Below are positions 26,631 through 36,261 of a stretch of 64,000 nt of DNA, one piece after another. The notes below the pieces were generated by a model. That model worked only from the letters and a program-made list of their open reading frames with translations. It did not search any database and had not been told where the DNA came from. This DNA comes from RH-AL1 sp965198495 (GTDB taxonomy: Bacteria; Pseudomonadota; Alphaproteobacteria; Rhizobiales; Beijerinckiaceae), in assembly GCA_965198495.1 (NCBI GenBank), contig CBDAPL010000001.1, forward strand, positions 2,480,001 through 2,544,000, read 5' to 3'. The translations under genes and the position numbers were made by a program. Numbering within the stretch: the stretch's first letter is position 1; each line of letters opens with the position of its first letter.

Positions 26631-28544
26631 CTACCTGGCTTCCGGTGGATCTACCCGGATGTGCAGCTCGCGCAGCTGCTTAGCCGTCGCCTCGCTGGGC
26701 GCGCCCATAAGCAGGTCCTCGGCGCGCTGATTCATTGGAAAGGGCACGATCTCGCGCAGGTTCTCCTCGCCGGCAAGGAGCATCACGATGCGATCGACGC
26801 CGGGCGCGATGCCGCCGTGCGGCGGGGCGCCGTACTGAAAGGCGCGGTACATGCCGCCGAAGCGCTCCTCGAGCACGCTCTCGTCGTAGCCGGCCAGCGC
26901 GAAAGCCTTGCGCATCGTGTCCGGCCGGTGGTTTCGGATCGCGCCCGAGGACAGTTCCACGCCGTTGCAGACGATATCGTACTGGTAGGCCTTGAGGCCG
27001 AGCACGCGCTTCTGGTCGGCCCCATCGAGCGCCAGGAAGGCGTCGTGCTCCATCTGCGGCATCGAGAACGGGTTGTGCGAGAAGTCGATCTTCTTGTCGT
27101 CCTCGTTCCACTCGTACATCGGGAAGTCGACGATCCAGCAGAACTCGAATGAGCCCGTCGTGGCGAGCCCGAGCTCGGTGCCGAGCCGCTGCCGCGCCAG
27201 GCCGGCGAACTTGTACATCACCTCGGGGCGCCCGAGCACGAAGAACACGGCGTCGCCCGTGGCGAGCCCGTCGGGCCGTAGCGCGCGATAGGGCGCGGCG
27301 ATCTCGGCGGGAAAGCGTTCGGCCGACTGGTCGCCCTCCGGAGTCGGCAGCTGCGCCCACTCGCCGGCGCGCCCGTTCAACGCTAGCCGGATCGCCTCGC
27401 TGCGCTCAAGCCCGATATTCTTCGCCACCGGTCCCGCACCGAGCTCCTCGCCGTCGCGCCAGAAAATGTAGGCGAGGCCGGGCTGGCCTTCGCTCTTCGC
27501 CCAGGAATCCATGCGGTCACAGAAGGTTCGGGAGCCACCTTTCGGAGCGGGGATCGCCCACACCCGCGTCTCCGGGTCGGCGGCGATGCGCTTGGCAAAG
27601 ACGCCGAAGCCCGAGCCGGCGAAGGCCGCGGTGACATCGTGGATGAGAAGCGGATTGCGCAGGTCCGGCTTGTCCGACCCAAACGCCTTGATCGCTGCGG
27701 AAAAGCTGATCATCGGGAAGCTCTGCGTCACCGGCTTGCCGCCGCCGAACTCTTCGAAGAGGCCGCGCAGCACCGGCTCGACAGCGGCGAAGACGTCGTC
27801 TTGCGTGACGAAGCTCATCTCGATGTCGAGCTGGTAGAACTCACCCGGCGAGCGGTCGGCGCGGGCGTCCTCGTCGCGGAAGCACGGGGCGATCTGGAAG
27901 TAGCGGTCGAAGCCCGCCACCATCAGCAATTGCTTGAACTGCTGCGGAGCCTGCGGCAGCGCGTAGAACTTGCCCGGGTGGACGCGCGAGGGCACGAGGT
28001 AGTCGCGCGCACCCTCCGGGCTCGATGCCGTGAGGATCGGTGTCTGAAACTCGAAGAAGCCCTGCCCTTTCATCCGCGCGCGTATCGAATCGATGACGCG
28101 GCCACGCAACATGATGTTCTGGTGCAGCTTATCGCGGCGCAGGTCGAGAAACCGATACTTGAGGCGTATCTCTTCAGGATAGTTCTGCGCGCCGGCGACC
28201 GGCATCGGAAGCTCAAGCGCGGGACCCAGCACCTCGATCTCAGAGACGTAGACCTCGATCTTGCCGGTCGCCATCTCGGCATTGTCGGTCCCCACGGGGC
28301 GCGTGCGCACCGCGCCGTCGATGCGCACTACCCATTCCGAGCGCAGCTTTTCGGCTTGTGCGAAAGCCGGCGAGTCCGGGTCCACCACGCATTGCGTCAT
28401 GCCGTAGTGGTCGCGCAGGTCGATGAAGAGGACGCCGCCGTGGTCGCGTATGCGGTGGCACCAGCCGGCAAGCCTGGTCGTCTGACTGGCGTCGCTCTCT
28501 CGAAGGGCGCCACATGTGTGCGAACGGTAGCGGTGGATGCTCAC
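26631..28544 (-). CDS. aspS: Aspartyl-tRNA synthetase, probably non-discriminating
   Basis: Class II synthetase, 637 residues from GTG 28544 (VSIHRYRSHTCGALRESD). N-terminal OB-fold anticodon domain, catalytic core with motif 2 (FRDEDARADRSPGEFYQLDIE), bacterial GAD insertion, and C-terminal motif 3 (GIAPGVDRIVMLLAG). In the anticodon domain it has His in RIRDHGGV and Gly in RPVGTDN. These are positions where, from memory of work on the Pseudomonas enzyme, His and Gly mark AspRS that also charges tRNA-Asn. Such an enzyme needs GatCAB, whose B subunit gene is 4 kb away. The upstream frame from 28616 is not part of the protein. Confidence 0.94.
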   Translation of the reverse strand: MSIHRYRSHTCGALRESDASQTTRLAGWCHRIRDHGGVLFIDLRDHYGMTQCVVDPDSPAFAQAEKLRSEWVVRIDGAVRTRPVGTDNAEMATGKIEVYVSEIEVLGPALELPMPVAGAQNYPEEIRLKYRFLDLRRDKLHQNIMLRGRVIDSIRARMKGQGFFEFQTPILTASSPEGARDYLVPSRVHPGKFYALPQAPQQFKQLLMVAGFDRYFQIAPCFRDEDARADRSPGEFYQLDIEMSFVTQDDVFAAVEPVLRGLFEEFGGGKPVTQSFPMISFSAAIKAFGSDKPDLRNPLLIHDVTAAFAGSGFGVFAKRIAADPETRVWAIPAPKGGSRTFCDRMDSWAKSEGQPGLAYIFWRDGEELGAGPVAKNIGLERSEAIRLALNGRAGEWAQLPTPEGDQSAERFPAEIAAPYRALRPDGLATGDAVFFVLGRPEVMYKFAGLARQRLGTELGLATTGSFEFCWIVDFPMYEWNEDDKKIDFSHNPFSMPQMEHDAFLALDGADQKRVLGLKAYQYDIVCNGVELSSGAIRNHRPDTMRKAFALAGYDESVLEERFGGMYRAFQYGAPPHGGIAPGVDRIVMLLAGEENLREIVPFPMNQRAEDLLMGAPSEATAKQLRELHIRVDPPEAR

Positions 28545-28942
28545 GATTGTCTCGGTTGGGAAGGCGCCGCGGGGCGAAGAGCGCCGGAGAACCGCACGCG
28601 ATATGGTCTCTGTCAAGCAACGCGTGGGCGCTGCGGTCGACCGCCTTACGCTCTAGTGCGATTGGCAGCGAGACGACATGCAAAGGCGTAGGAAACAGTA
28701 TGCCGCAGACCCCGGCAAGGCCCTGCCGACCATAGCCAAGCTCGAATCAATGCGGGCGGACTCGCGCAAGCATAGCCATGACGCGTCCTCTAAGGCAGGT
28801 GCCGCACGTAAGCCAGGTGTCGCACGGCGCCGCTTCCAAGCAATACCAAGGCACGCCGCACTCTCGCAGCTTGCGGCGTCCTGCGCTCTGCTTCTACTGT
28901 GGCGGTCCAATCTCCGGAGCCTGGCTCTCCACGAAAGACTCG
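28545..28942. other. Divergent spacer between aspS and rnd
   Basis: About 400 bp. It contains one imperfect 18-bp tandem repeat near 28796-28831 (CAGGTGCCGCACG / CAGGTGTCGCACG). No gene is supportable; promoters for both neighbours must lie here. Confidence 0.4.
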
Positions 28943-30109
28943 ATGAAGTTGATCGACACGACGCACGACCTTACGGAGCTTTGCAGCCGCCTCGCCACTC
29001 AATCCTACATCACGGTCGACACCGAGTTCCTGCGCGAGACGACCTTTTGGCCGATGTTATGCGTCGTGCAGCTCGCCTCCGAGGACGAGGCGGCCGCCGT
29101 CGACGCGCTCGCCGAGGGCATCGATCTATCGCCATTGTTCGCGCTGATGGCTGAAGCGAGTGTGGTCAAGGTCTTCCATGCCGCGCGCCAGGATGTCGAG
29201 ATCTTCTGGAACCTGGCCAAGTTGGTGCCGACGCCTTTGTTCGACACGCAGGTCGCGGCCATGGTCTGCGGCTTCGGCGATCAAATCTCCTACTCGGACC
29301 TGGTACAAACAGTCACCAAGGTCTCGCTCGACAAGTCCTCGCGCTTCACCGATTGGTCGCGCCGGCCACTGTCCGAGGCGCAGATCGTCTACGCCATAGC
29401 CGACGTCACATACCTTCGGGACATCTACAAATTCCTGCTGGGAAAGCTGGAGGCGTCCGCACGCATGAGTTGGCTCGCCGACGAGATGGCGACGCTCACG
29501 GCTATTTCGACTTACGAGCAACACCCCGACCGCGCCTGGGAGCGCTTCCGCAATCGCGCCCGCAAGCCGCGCGATCTCGCGGTGTTGATGGATTTGGCCG
29601 CCTGGCGCGAGGCCGAGGCGCAGGGCCGCGACGTTCCGCGCTCACGCGTGCTCAAGGACGACATCATGATCGAGGTGGCCCTCGCCGCGCCGCGGACGGC
29701 CGCGGCGCTCGGCGAGTTGCGCGCCTTTCCGAAAGGTATGGAGCGCTCGAAGGCCGGCGTCGATATCTTGGCGGCGATCGAGCGTGGCCTGGCGCGTGAT
29801 CCTAAGACGCTACCCAAGATCGACCGCGATCGTCGATCTGCCGGCGGTGGCGCGACGGTCGAACTCCTCAAGGTTCTGCTGCGCCAAGTCAGCGAAACGC
29901 ACGGTGTCGCCGCCAAGATGATCGCGACCGTCGAGGATCTCGAGGCGATCGCGCTCGACGATAAGGCCGCGGTCGGCGCACTCGCGGGATGGCGACGTGA
30001 CCTGTTCGGCACCAGGGCTATCGAGCTCAAACACGGCCGACTTGCGCTGACGCTGGAGCGCGGCAAGGTCGTCACACTCGAATGGCAGGAGAATGCGGAG
30101 CCGGCGTGA
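28943..30109 (+). CDS. rnd: Ribonuclease D
   Basis: 3'-5' exoribonuclease that matures tRNA and other small RNA 3' ends. DEDDy exonuclease domain: D26/E28 in ITVDTEFLRE, an internal Asp in VFHAARQDVEIF, then YAIADVTYLRDIY with the Tyr-Asp pair. An HRDC domain follows (AAWREAEAQGRDVPRSRVLKDD). At 388 residues it is full length. ATG 28943 was chosen because family sequence begins there; a longer frame upstream is unrelated. Confidence 0.93.
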   Translation: MKLIDTTHDLTELCSRLATQSYITVDTEFLRETTFWPMLCVVQLASEDEAAAVDALAEGIDLSPLFALMAEASVVKVFHAARQDVEIFWNLAKLVPTPLFDTQVAAMVCGFGDQISYSDLVQTVTKVSLDKSSRFTDWSRRPLSEAQIVYAIADVTYLRDIYKFLLGKLEASARMSWLADEMATLTAISTYEQHPDRAWERFRNRARKPRDLAVLMDLAAWREAEAQGRDVPRSRVLKDDIMIEVALAAPRTAAALGELRAFPKGMERSKAGVDILAAIERGLARDPKTLPKIDRDRRSAGGGATVELLKVLLRQVSETHGVAAKMIATVEDLEAIALDDKAAVGALAGWRRDLFGTRAIELKHGRLALTLERGKVVTLEWQENAEPA

Positions 30110-30123
30110 GATGCCGCTTGTAT

Positions 30124-31641
30124 CTACGCCGCGATCGTAATGGAAGGATCGCGGCCCAACAGCTTGGCGACACTCTTCACACGGTTCTGAAGACGCTCGT
30201 TGGAGAGATCGGCCAGATGGCGCGGCAGCGTCAGTACGACCTTGCCTTTGGTGACTGTGAGCGGCGCCGCGCCGAGGACGCCATCCATTCCGGCGGAGAG
30301 CACCGACGCCACTCTTAGAGCCGCCCCGATCAGCGACGCCCGCTCGATCATCTGAGCCGGCATCAAATCCCGGAACTGCAGCCCCACCTCGTCCAAGCCG
30401 ACATAGCGCAGCGTCGCGACGAGCGAAAGGAAGGAGCGGCCGGCATGATCCACCCCAGGCAGAATGGCGCTCGATACGAGATTGAAGCTCTGGACACCGC
30501 GATAGTCGGGGTGCGCCCGCCAGTTCACCTCCGACAGGAGACAGGCGGCCGCGCGCAGACGGGTCTCGTCAAGCGTTTCGTCGATTCCCGCCGCGCGAAC
30601 GAAGGCGCTCGTCCACTCGATTAGCTCACTGGCGTAGTGCGGTGATCTCGCCATCAGCCCGTTCAGCTTCTGGGCGGCGACGAGGAGCGGGTCGTCACAC
30701 TGACGGGCTGGCTCGAGCGCTTCGTAGAGCAAGCCCTCCCTCACGCCGTAGGTCGATATGACGATCTCCGTTGGCCTGCCCCGGCGGATCAGTTCGGCGA
30801 GTACGACCGCGCCGTAGGCCAGCAGCGGCCGCCGCGCGGCGTTCACCGACTCGATCGCCAGAAACGAATTCGTGTCGACACGCTCGACGAGATCGGCAAG
30901 CTCGGCCGCTTCTCGCGCGGGTATGCTGTAACCGTGCATGACCATCAGCGCGTAATTGCGCTGTCCCATGTGCAGCTTCGCAAGCGAGCGCCAGGTTCCG
31001 CCGACCGCGTAGAACGTCCGGCCCTGCAACGCGTCAAGCAAATCGCATTTGGCGAGAGCGTCTCGCACGATCTTCGCGGCGGCTTTGGGCGACCGGTTCG
31101 AGGCATCCATCAGAGCCAATCCGCCGAGCGGCAGGCTCACGCCTTCGCCTGCCGCGCCATTCTCGACGTCGATCAACTCGAGCGAGCCGCCGCCAAGATC
31201 GCCGACCATTCCACTTGGATGGTGCACGCCGGACATCACGCCGAGCGCACTGAGCTTCGCCTCGCGTGGACCCGAGAGCAGCGACACCTCGACGCCACCG
31301 AGCGCGTCCTGCGCGGCAGAGAGGAATTCCACGCCATTGCTCGCATCGCGCGCTGCCGCCGTCGCAATCACATGGACATCCGTGACGCCCATGATCTCGA
31401 TCAGCGTACGAAAGCGACGTAAGGCGACGAGCGCCTTGTCCATGCCCTGCTTGGGCAATCGACCCGTCGTCATAACGCCGTTGCCAAGGGCGCAAAGCGA
31501 CTTCTCGTTGAAGACGGGAGATGGCGCCCGGTCGAGATTATCGTACGCGACAAGGCGAACCGAGTTCGACCCTATGTCGACGATCGCGACCGGACGGTTG
31601 AGAGGCGCACGTGTCGCCGGGTCTTCACCAGCTGCTGTCAT
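30124..31641 (-). CDS. ppx: Exopolyphosphatase / Ppx-GppA phosphatase
   Basis: Releases phosphate from the ends of polyphosphate and may also hydrolyse pppGpp. The N-terminal VAIVDIGSNSVRLV is phosphate-binding loop 1 of the ASKHA fold and GMVGDLGGGSLELI is the second. An HD-like C-terminal region follows, giving 505 residues. The ATG at 31641 overlaps the ppk stop as ATGA, so kinase and phosphatase are made together. The stop lies 14 bp from the convergent rnd stop. Confidence 0.94.
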   Translation of the reverse strand: MTAAGEDPATRAPLNRPVAIVDIGSNSVRLVAYDNLDRAPSPVFNEKSLCALGNGVMTTGRLPKQGMDKALVALRRFRTLIEIMGVTDVHVIATAAARDASNGVEFLSAAQDALGGVEVSLLSGPREAKLSALGVMSGVHHPSGMVGDLGGGSLELIDVENGAAGEGVSLPLGGLALMDASNRSPKAAAKIVRDALAKCDLLDALQGRTFYAVGGTWRSLAKLHMGQRNYALMVMHGYSIPAREAAELADLVERVDTNSFLAIESVNAARRPLLAYGAVVLAELIRRGRPTEIVISTYGVREGLLYEALEPARQCDDPLLVAAQKLNGLMARSPHYASELIEWTSAFVRAAGIDETLDETRLRAAACLLSEVNWRAHPDYRGVQSFNLVSSAILPGVDHAGRSFLSLVATLRYVGLDEVGLQFRDLMPAQMIERASLIGAALRVASVLSAGMDGVLGAAPLTVTKGKVVLTLPRHLADLSNERLQNRVKSVAKLLGRDPSITIAA

Positions 31642-33902
31642 TCCGCTGAACGTGTCTCCAGACGCTTGAAGAGCGTGCGCGGTGATGATTCTTTCAGGCT
31701 CTTGCCGCGCCCGCTGAGACTTGGATTGGTCATGAAATAGGAGTGAGCGTTGAAGGGCTCCTCGTTTGCCGGCGGGTCGATGCGCGTCGATGAACCGTCG
31801 GGCGATACGCGATAGGACTGCTGGTTGTCGAGCATGTTGGCGACCATGATTTGATCGAGGATCTGTTCGTGCACGGTCGGATTGAGCACGGGCAGCATGA
31901 TCTCCACGCGCCGGTCGAGGTTTCGCTGCATGAGGTCCGCCGAGGAAATGTAGACGAGCGCCCTGGGATGCGGAAGCGCGTGTCCGTTGCCGAAGCAGTA
32001 GATCCGCGCGTGTTCCAGAAAGCGGCCGATGATCGACTTCACGCGGATGTTCTCGGACAGCCCCGCCACGCCGGGCCGCAGGCAGCAGATACCGCGCACC
32101 ACGCAATCGATTTGCACGCCCGCCTGACTGGCATTGTAGAGCGCGTCGATTATGCCGGGGTCGACGAGCGAATTACACTTCAACCAAACCGCCGCCTTCT
32201 TGCCGGCTCTCGCGAAGGCGACCTCCGCCTCGAGGTTCTGCATGAACCTCTCGCGCAAGGATACTGGAGACACCGCCAGGCGCTCGAGCCCGTCGGGTTC
32301 CGCGTAACCGGTGATGAAGTTGAACACGCGCGAGACATCGCGGCCGATTGCCGGATCGGCGGTGAAGAAGGAGACATCCGTGTAGATCTTCGCCGTATTG
32401 GGATGATAATTTCCCGTGCCGATGTGACAGTAGGTGATCAGCGCCCCGCTTTCGCGACGCACCACCATCGACAGCTTGCCGTGCGTCTTGAGTTCGATGA
32501 AGCCGAACACGACTTGCGCGCCGGCGCGCTCGAGATCGCGCGCCCAGCGGATGTTGGCCTCCTCGTCGAAGCGAGCCTTGAGCTCGACGAGGGCGGTCAC
32601 CGATTTGCCAGCCTCGGCCGCTTCAACGAGTGCGCGCACGATCGGGCTGTCGGACGAGGTGCGATAGAGCGTCTGCTTGATCGCCACCACGTTTGGGTCG
32701 CGAGCTGCCTGGTTCAAGTATTGTACGACGACGTCGAAGGACTCGTAGGGATGATGGACGACCAGGTCCTTCTGCCGGATCGCGAGGAAGCAGTCGCCGC
32801 CATTATCGCGGACGCGCTCGGGAAAGCGCGGGTTGTAGGGTTTGAACTTCAAATCCGGCCTGTCCAGGCCGACGATCTCCGCGAGTTCGTTAAGCGCCAG
32901 CATGCCGTCGAGCACGAAGGTCTCGTCCGGAACGACACCGATCTCCTCGGCGACGAACGAGCGCAGGGCGGGAGGCATGAGACTGTCGTACTCGAGACGT
33001 ATCACCGAGCCGCGGCGGCGGCGCTTCAGCGCCGACTCGAAGAGCAGCACGAGATCTTCGGCCTCTTCCTCGATCTCGAGATCACTGTCGCGGATCACCC
33101 GGAAGGCGCCCGAGCCTCTCAGCGAATAGCCCGGGAACAGCGATTGCGTGAACAGACCGACCAGAGTCTCCAAGGAGACGAACCGAGCCGCGCTCCCTTC
33201 CGATGCCGGCAGGTGAATGAATCGCTCGCTCCGCGACGGCAGGCGAATAAGTGCCTTGAGGATCTTGCTGTCGCCGGGATGCACGAGCTCCAGCGCGATG
33301 GAGAAGCCGAAGTTCGGGATGAAGGGAAACGGGTGGGCGGGGTCCACCGCGAGCGGGGTCAATACCGGGAAGATTTGCGAGTGGAAATGCGCCTCTAGCC
33401 ACGCCATGTCGGCGGAGGTGAGTTCCATCGGGTCTGCCAGAACGATCCCCGCCTCGAACAGGTCGCGCCGGAGTTCGCTCCAGCGCTTTTGCTGCTCGGC
33501 GGCGAGATGGGTGACGCCTTCGCGGATCCTGACGAGTTGTTCGACCGGCGTCAGCCCGTCCTCCGAGGCTTCCGTCACCCCCTGCCGTACCTGCCCGCGC
33601 AGGCCGGCGACCCGCACCATGAAGAATTCATCGAGGTTGTTCGCCGAGATCGACAGAAAACGCAGCTGCTCGAGCAGCGGATGGTTGCGGTTCGATGCCT
33701 CCTGCAGGACACGGCGGTTGAATTCGAGCCAGGACAACTCACGGTTGATGAAGCGCTGCGGCGACTGTGCGAGCTCGTTCGGACGCGTGCCGAGATCTCC
33801 CAAGGTATCCATGAGGGCAATGTTGGCGGCGGAGGATTGCGCACGATCGTGATCGTGGTGGTTCGGAGCATCACTAGGTTCGACAAGCTTTGCATTCGTC
33901 AT
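31638..33902 (-). CDS. ppk: Polyphosphate kinase 1
   Basis: Reversibly polymerises the ATP gamma-phosphate into polyphosphate. The N-terminal domain begins with RFINRELSWLEFNRRVL; the PLD-like catalytic domains contain the autophosphorylated histidine in ITYCHIGTGNYH and RGICCLRPG downstream. The 754 residues include a typical C-terminal SSADLMQRNLDRRVEIM. It is first in a ppk-ppx operon. No Pho box could be firmly identified in the 212 bp upstream. Confidence 0.96.
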   Translation of the reverse strand: MTNAKLVEPSDAPNHHDHDRAQSSAANIALMDTLGDLGTRPNELAQSPQRFINRELSWLEFNRRVLQEASNRNHPLLEQLRFLSISANNLDEFFMVRVAGLRGQVRQGVTEASEDGLTPVEQLVRIREGVTHLAAEQQKRWSELRRDLFEAGIVLADPMELTSADMAWLEAHFHSQIFPVLTPLAVDPAHPFPFIPNFGFSIALELVHPGDSKILKALIRLPSRSERFIHLPASEGSAARFVSLETLVGLFTQSLFPGYSLRGSGAFRVIRDSDLEIEEEAEDLVLLFESALKRRRRGSVIRLEYDSLMPPALRSFVAEEIGVVPDETFVLDGMLALNELAEIVGLDRPDLKFKPYNPRFPERVRDNGGDCFLAIRQKDLVVHHPYESFDVVVQYLNQAARDPNVVAIKQTLYRTSSDSPIVRALVEAAEAGKSVTALVELKARFDEEANIRWARDLERAGAQVVFGFIELKTHGKLSMVVRRESGALITYCHIGTGNYHPNTAKIYTDVSFFTADPAIGRDVSRVFNFITGYAEPDGLERLAVSPVSLRERFMQNLEAEVAFARAGKKAAVWLKCNSLVDPGIIDALYNASQAGVQIDCVVRGICCLRPGVAGLSENIRVKSIIGRFLEHARIYCFGNGHALPHPRALVYISSADLMQRNLDRRVEIMLPVLNPTVHEQILDQIMVANMLDNQQSYRVSPDGSSTRIDPPANEEPFNAHSYFMTNPSLSGRGKSLKESSPRTLFKRLETRSAE

Positions 33903-34114
33903 GCGAGGCTCCTTTCGGCTTCACCACTACTCCATCGCGGGGATCGACGACACTCCAGCGCGCATCTTCGTGGACGTCACGGTTTATGACCGCTCCCCGC
34001 CATACCTTTGGCGGACGAAGGATGCCACATTCTGGCTTGCGCCTGTTTCGACCGGGATGCATCTTTGACGCAAGCCAGCTCGCGTCATCGCGACAGAGGT
34101 GCAAGGAGGCAACA

Positions 34115-34546
34115 ATGACAGTCGGCCTTGTCTTGTCGAAGAAGGGACGTGATGTCTTTGCTGTTCCGCCCGACACCAAAATGCGCGACGTCGTCAAGAT
34201 CCTCGCGGAGAAGCACATCGGCGCTCTCCTTATCACCGGACAAGAAGGGGCGATGGAAGGGATCGTGTCCGAACGCGATGTCGTGCGGGCATTGGCGGAT
34301 CATGGAAGCGAGGCAATGGACGCGCAGGTCTCACGGTTCATGACGAGGGATGTCGTCACCGCGACGGAAGACGAAAGCGTCATTCGCGTCGCGCAGAAGA
34401 TGACGTCCGGTCGCTTCCGGCACATGCCGGTGATCGCCGGTGGACGTTTAGCGGGGATCGTCTCTGTCGGTGACGCGATAAAATATCGGCTCGAGCAGAT
34501 GGAGGCCGAGCAATCGGCTTTGCGCGAGTACATCGCCACAGCTTGA
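34115..34546 (+). CDS. CBS-domain pair protein
   Basis: A 143-residue protein made of two CBS motifs (a Bateman module): VFAVPPDTKMRDVVKILAEK...GIVSERDVVRAL and VVTATEDESVIRVAQKM...GIVSVGDAIKYRL. Such modules bind adenine nucleotides and act as energy sensors. AAGGAGG lies 7 bp before the ATG. It is divergent from ppk. No fused enzyme or transport domain, so the partner is unknown. Confidence 0.88.
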   Translation: MTVGLVLSKKGRDVFAVPPDTKMRDVVKILAEKHIGALLITGQEGAMEGIVSERDVVRALADHGSEAMDAQVSRFMTRDVVTATEDESVIRVAQKMTSGRFRHMPVIAGGRLAGIVSVGDAIKYRLEQMEAEQSALREYIATA

Positions 34547-34554
34547 TCGCGGAC

Positions 34555-34971
34555 TTAGATCTGAGACGGTAAGGCCTCTCGCAAGTCGTGGCGGAGAACC
34601 CAGCCATCCGCGCCCGCCGTCACGGTACGATAGAAGCAGGAGCGCCGTCCTGTGTGACACGCCCCGCCATTGCCGCCGGGGACGACTCGCATCAGAACCG
34701 CGTCCTGGTCGCAATCCGTTCGGCACTCGACGACCGCCTGAACTTGTCCCGACGTGTCGCCCTTGCGCCAGAGGCTCTTGCGGGAGCGCGACCAGTAATG
34801 CGCGATGTTGGTCTCGAGGGTGAGGCGTAGCGCCTCCGCGTTCATATGCGCGACCATCAAGACGGTACCATCGCGGTCGTCGAGCGTGACGCAGGTGATC
34901 AGACCGTCATGATCGAAGCGCGGCAGAAAGTCGGTCGTCTCATCGATTTTGGCGGCACCTAGCGTCACCAT
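34555..34971 (-). CDS. hisI: Phosphoribosyl-AMP cyclohydrolase
   Basis: Third step of histidine synthesis: opens the adenine ring of PR-AMP. LDDRDGTVLMVAHMN opens the core, and SLWRKGDTSG follows. Zinc and magnesium ligands lie in ECRTDCDQDAVLM and ACHTGRRSCFYR. At 138 residues it is the single-domain form, without the HisE part. It follows folE by 9 bp on the same strand. Confidence 0.95.
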   Translation of the reverse strand: MVTLGAAKIDETTDFLPRFDHDGLITCVTLDDRDGTVLMVAHMNAEALRLTLETNIAHYWSRSRKSLWRKGDTSGQVQAVVECRTDCDQDAVLMRVVPGGNGGACHTGRRSCFYRTVTAGADGWVLRHDLREALPSQI

Positions 34972-34980
34972 GCGCGGGGC

Positions 34981-35622
34981 TCAGGCTCGACCTTGGCCGT
35001 GGCGGACCAGGGTCAGGAAGCGGACCTGCTCGGCCGCGTCGGCTCTCATACATCCCGCGAACTGAGTCGTAACCGTCGATGTCCCATGCTTCTTCACACC
35101 TCGAAGCGCCATGCACATGTGCTCGGCCTCGATCATCACCGCGCACCCGCGCGGCCGCAGGTTGAGTTCCAGCGCGTCCAGGATCTGCGAGGTCAGCGCC
35201 TCCTGCGTCTGCAGGCGCTTGGCGTAGATGTCGACCATGCGCGCGAGCTTGGACAGACCGACGACCCCCTCCCCGCTCGGGTAGTATCCGACCTGCGCGC
35301 GACCGGTGAACGGCACCATGTGGTGCTCGCAATGGGAGACGAACGGGATATCGCGCACAATGATGAGGTCGCTATAGCCATGCACGTCCTCGAACACACG
35401 CGTGAGCACGCTCGCGGGATCGGCCGCGTAGCCGCTGTAAAACTCGTCGAACGCGGCGACGACGCGACGCGGCGTGTCCACCAGTCCCTCGCGTGCGGGA
35501 TCGTCGCCGGTATAGGCGATCAAGGTGCGCACCGCGTTTTCCGCCTCCGCGCGCGTCGGCCTGTTGGGGGCTGTCGCCTGAGCAGAGCGATGATCGCGAA
35601 AGGGCTTAACCACATCGTCCAC
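34981..35622 (-). CDS. folE: GTP cyclohydrolase I
   Basis: Makes 7,8-dihydroneopterin triphosphate from GTP, opening folate synthesis. The zinc site includes Cys in SHCEHHMVPF and a later Cys in the GCAVMIEAEHMCMALRGVKK region; KLARMVDIYAKRLQTQE is the other signature. At 213 residues it is full length. It precedes hisI and is divergent from the Fe-S scaffold-like gene, a grouping seen in many Rhizobiales. Confidence 0.96.
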   Translation of the reverse strand: MDDVVKPFRDHRSAQATAPNRPTRAEAENAVRTLIAYTGDDPAREGLVDTPRRVVAAFDEFYSGYAADPASVLTRVFEDVHGYSDLIIVRDIPFVSHCEHHMVPFTGRAQVGYYPSGEGVVGLSKLARMVDIYAKRLQTQEALTSQILDALELNLRPRGCAVMIEAEHMCMALRGVKKHGTSTVTTQFAGCMRADAAEQVRFLTLVRHGQGRA

Positions 35623-35784
35623 GTGGTGCCTCCAGGGGCGTTAGGGATGAAGATCCAAGGTTGGCGGCCTGGCGTTCCGATTTGCGGCCAATCTTGCGAG
35701 ACGCCAGCATCTCGCGCGGCGCATCTCTGCCCCTATATAGGAAGCGTCTTGCTCCGTCATGAAACGTTTCCGGTAAAGGCAGCG

Positions 35785-36261
35785 ATGCTTAGCGACATCT
35801 ACAATCAGCGTATTCTCGAACTGGCCGGAAACATTCCCCGGCTCGGCCGCCTCGCTGATCCGCAAGCGAGCGCCCGCATGCATTCGAAGCTTTGCGGGTC
35901 GACCGTCATCGTCGATATGGCGATGGCCCACGGCAGGGTCATCGACTACGCGCAGGATGTGAAAGCTTGCGCGCTCGGTCAGGCGGCCGCCGCGATCGTC
36001 GGACGCCACGTAATCGGCAAGAGCGCGCTAGAACTCAGCGTGTTACGCGATCAAGTCAAAGCCATGCTCAAGCAAGACGGACCGCCTCCGCAAGGCGAGT
36101 GGGCCGATGTCGAGATCCTCGAACCGGTGCGAGGCTACAAGGCGCGTCACGCTTCGACGCTGCTCGCCTTCGAGGCGGCGGCGCAGGCCGCCATCGAGAT
36201 CGACGCGAAAGCGGCCGGCTCTGTTAACGTGCCTAGTAACCGAGAATGCCAAAGCCCTTGA
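35785..36261 (+). CDS. IscU/NifU-N-like iron-sulfur scaffold protein lacking the third cysteine
   Basis: 158 residues with the IscU fold: KLCGSTVIVD (C37) and VKACALGQA (C62) match the first two scaffold cysteines. The third, normally HCS, is ARHAS here, so it is Ala. The protein may therefore bind clusters differently or act as an adaptor. ATG 35785 is used; upstream codons belong to the folE spacer. The 3' end overlaps the convergent MipA/OmpV gene by 29 bp. Confidence 0.82.
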   Translation: MLSDIYNQRILELAGNIPRLGRLADPQASARMHSKLCGSTVIVDMAMAHGRVIDYAQDVKACALGQAAAAIVGRHVIGKSALELSVLRDQVKAMLKQDGPPPQGEWADVEILEPVRGYKARHASTLLAFEAAAQAAIEIDAKAAGSVNVPSNRECQSP

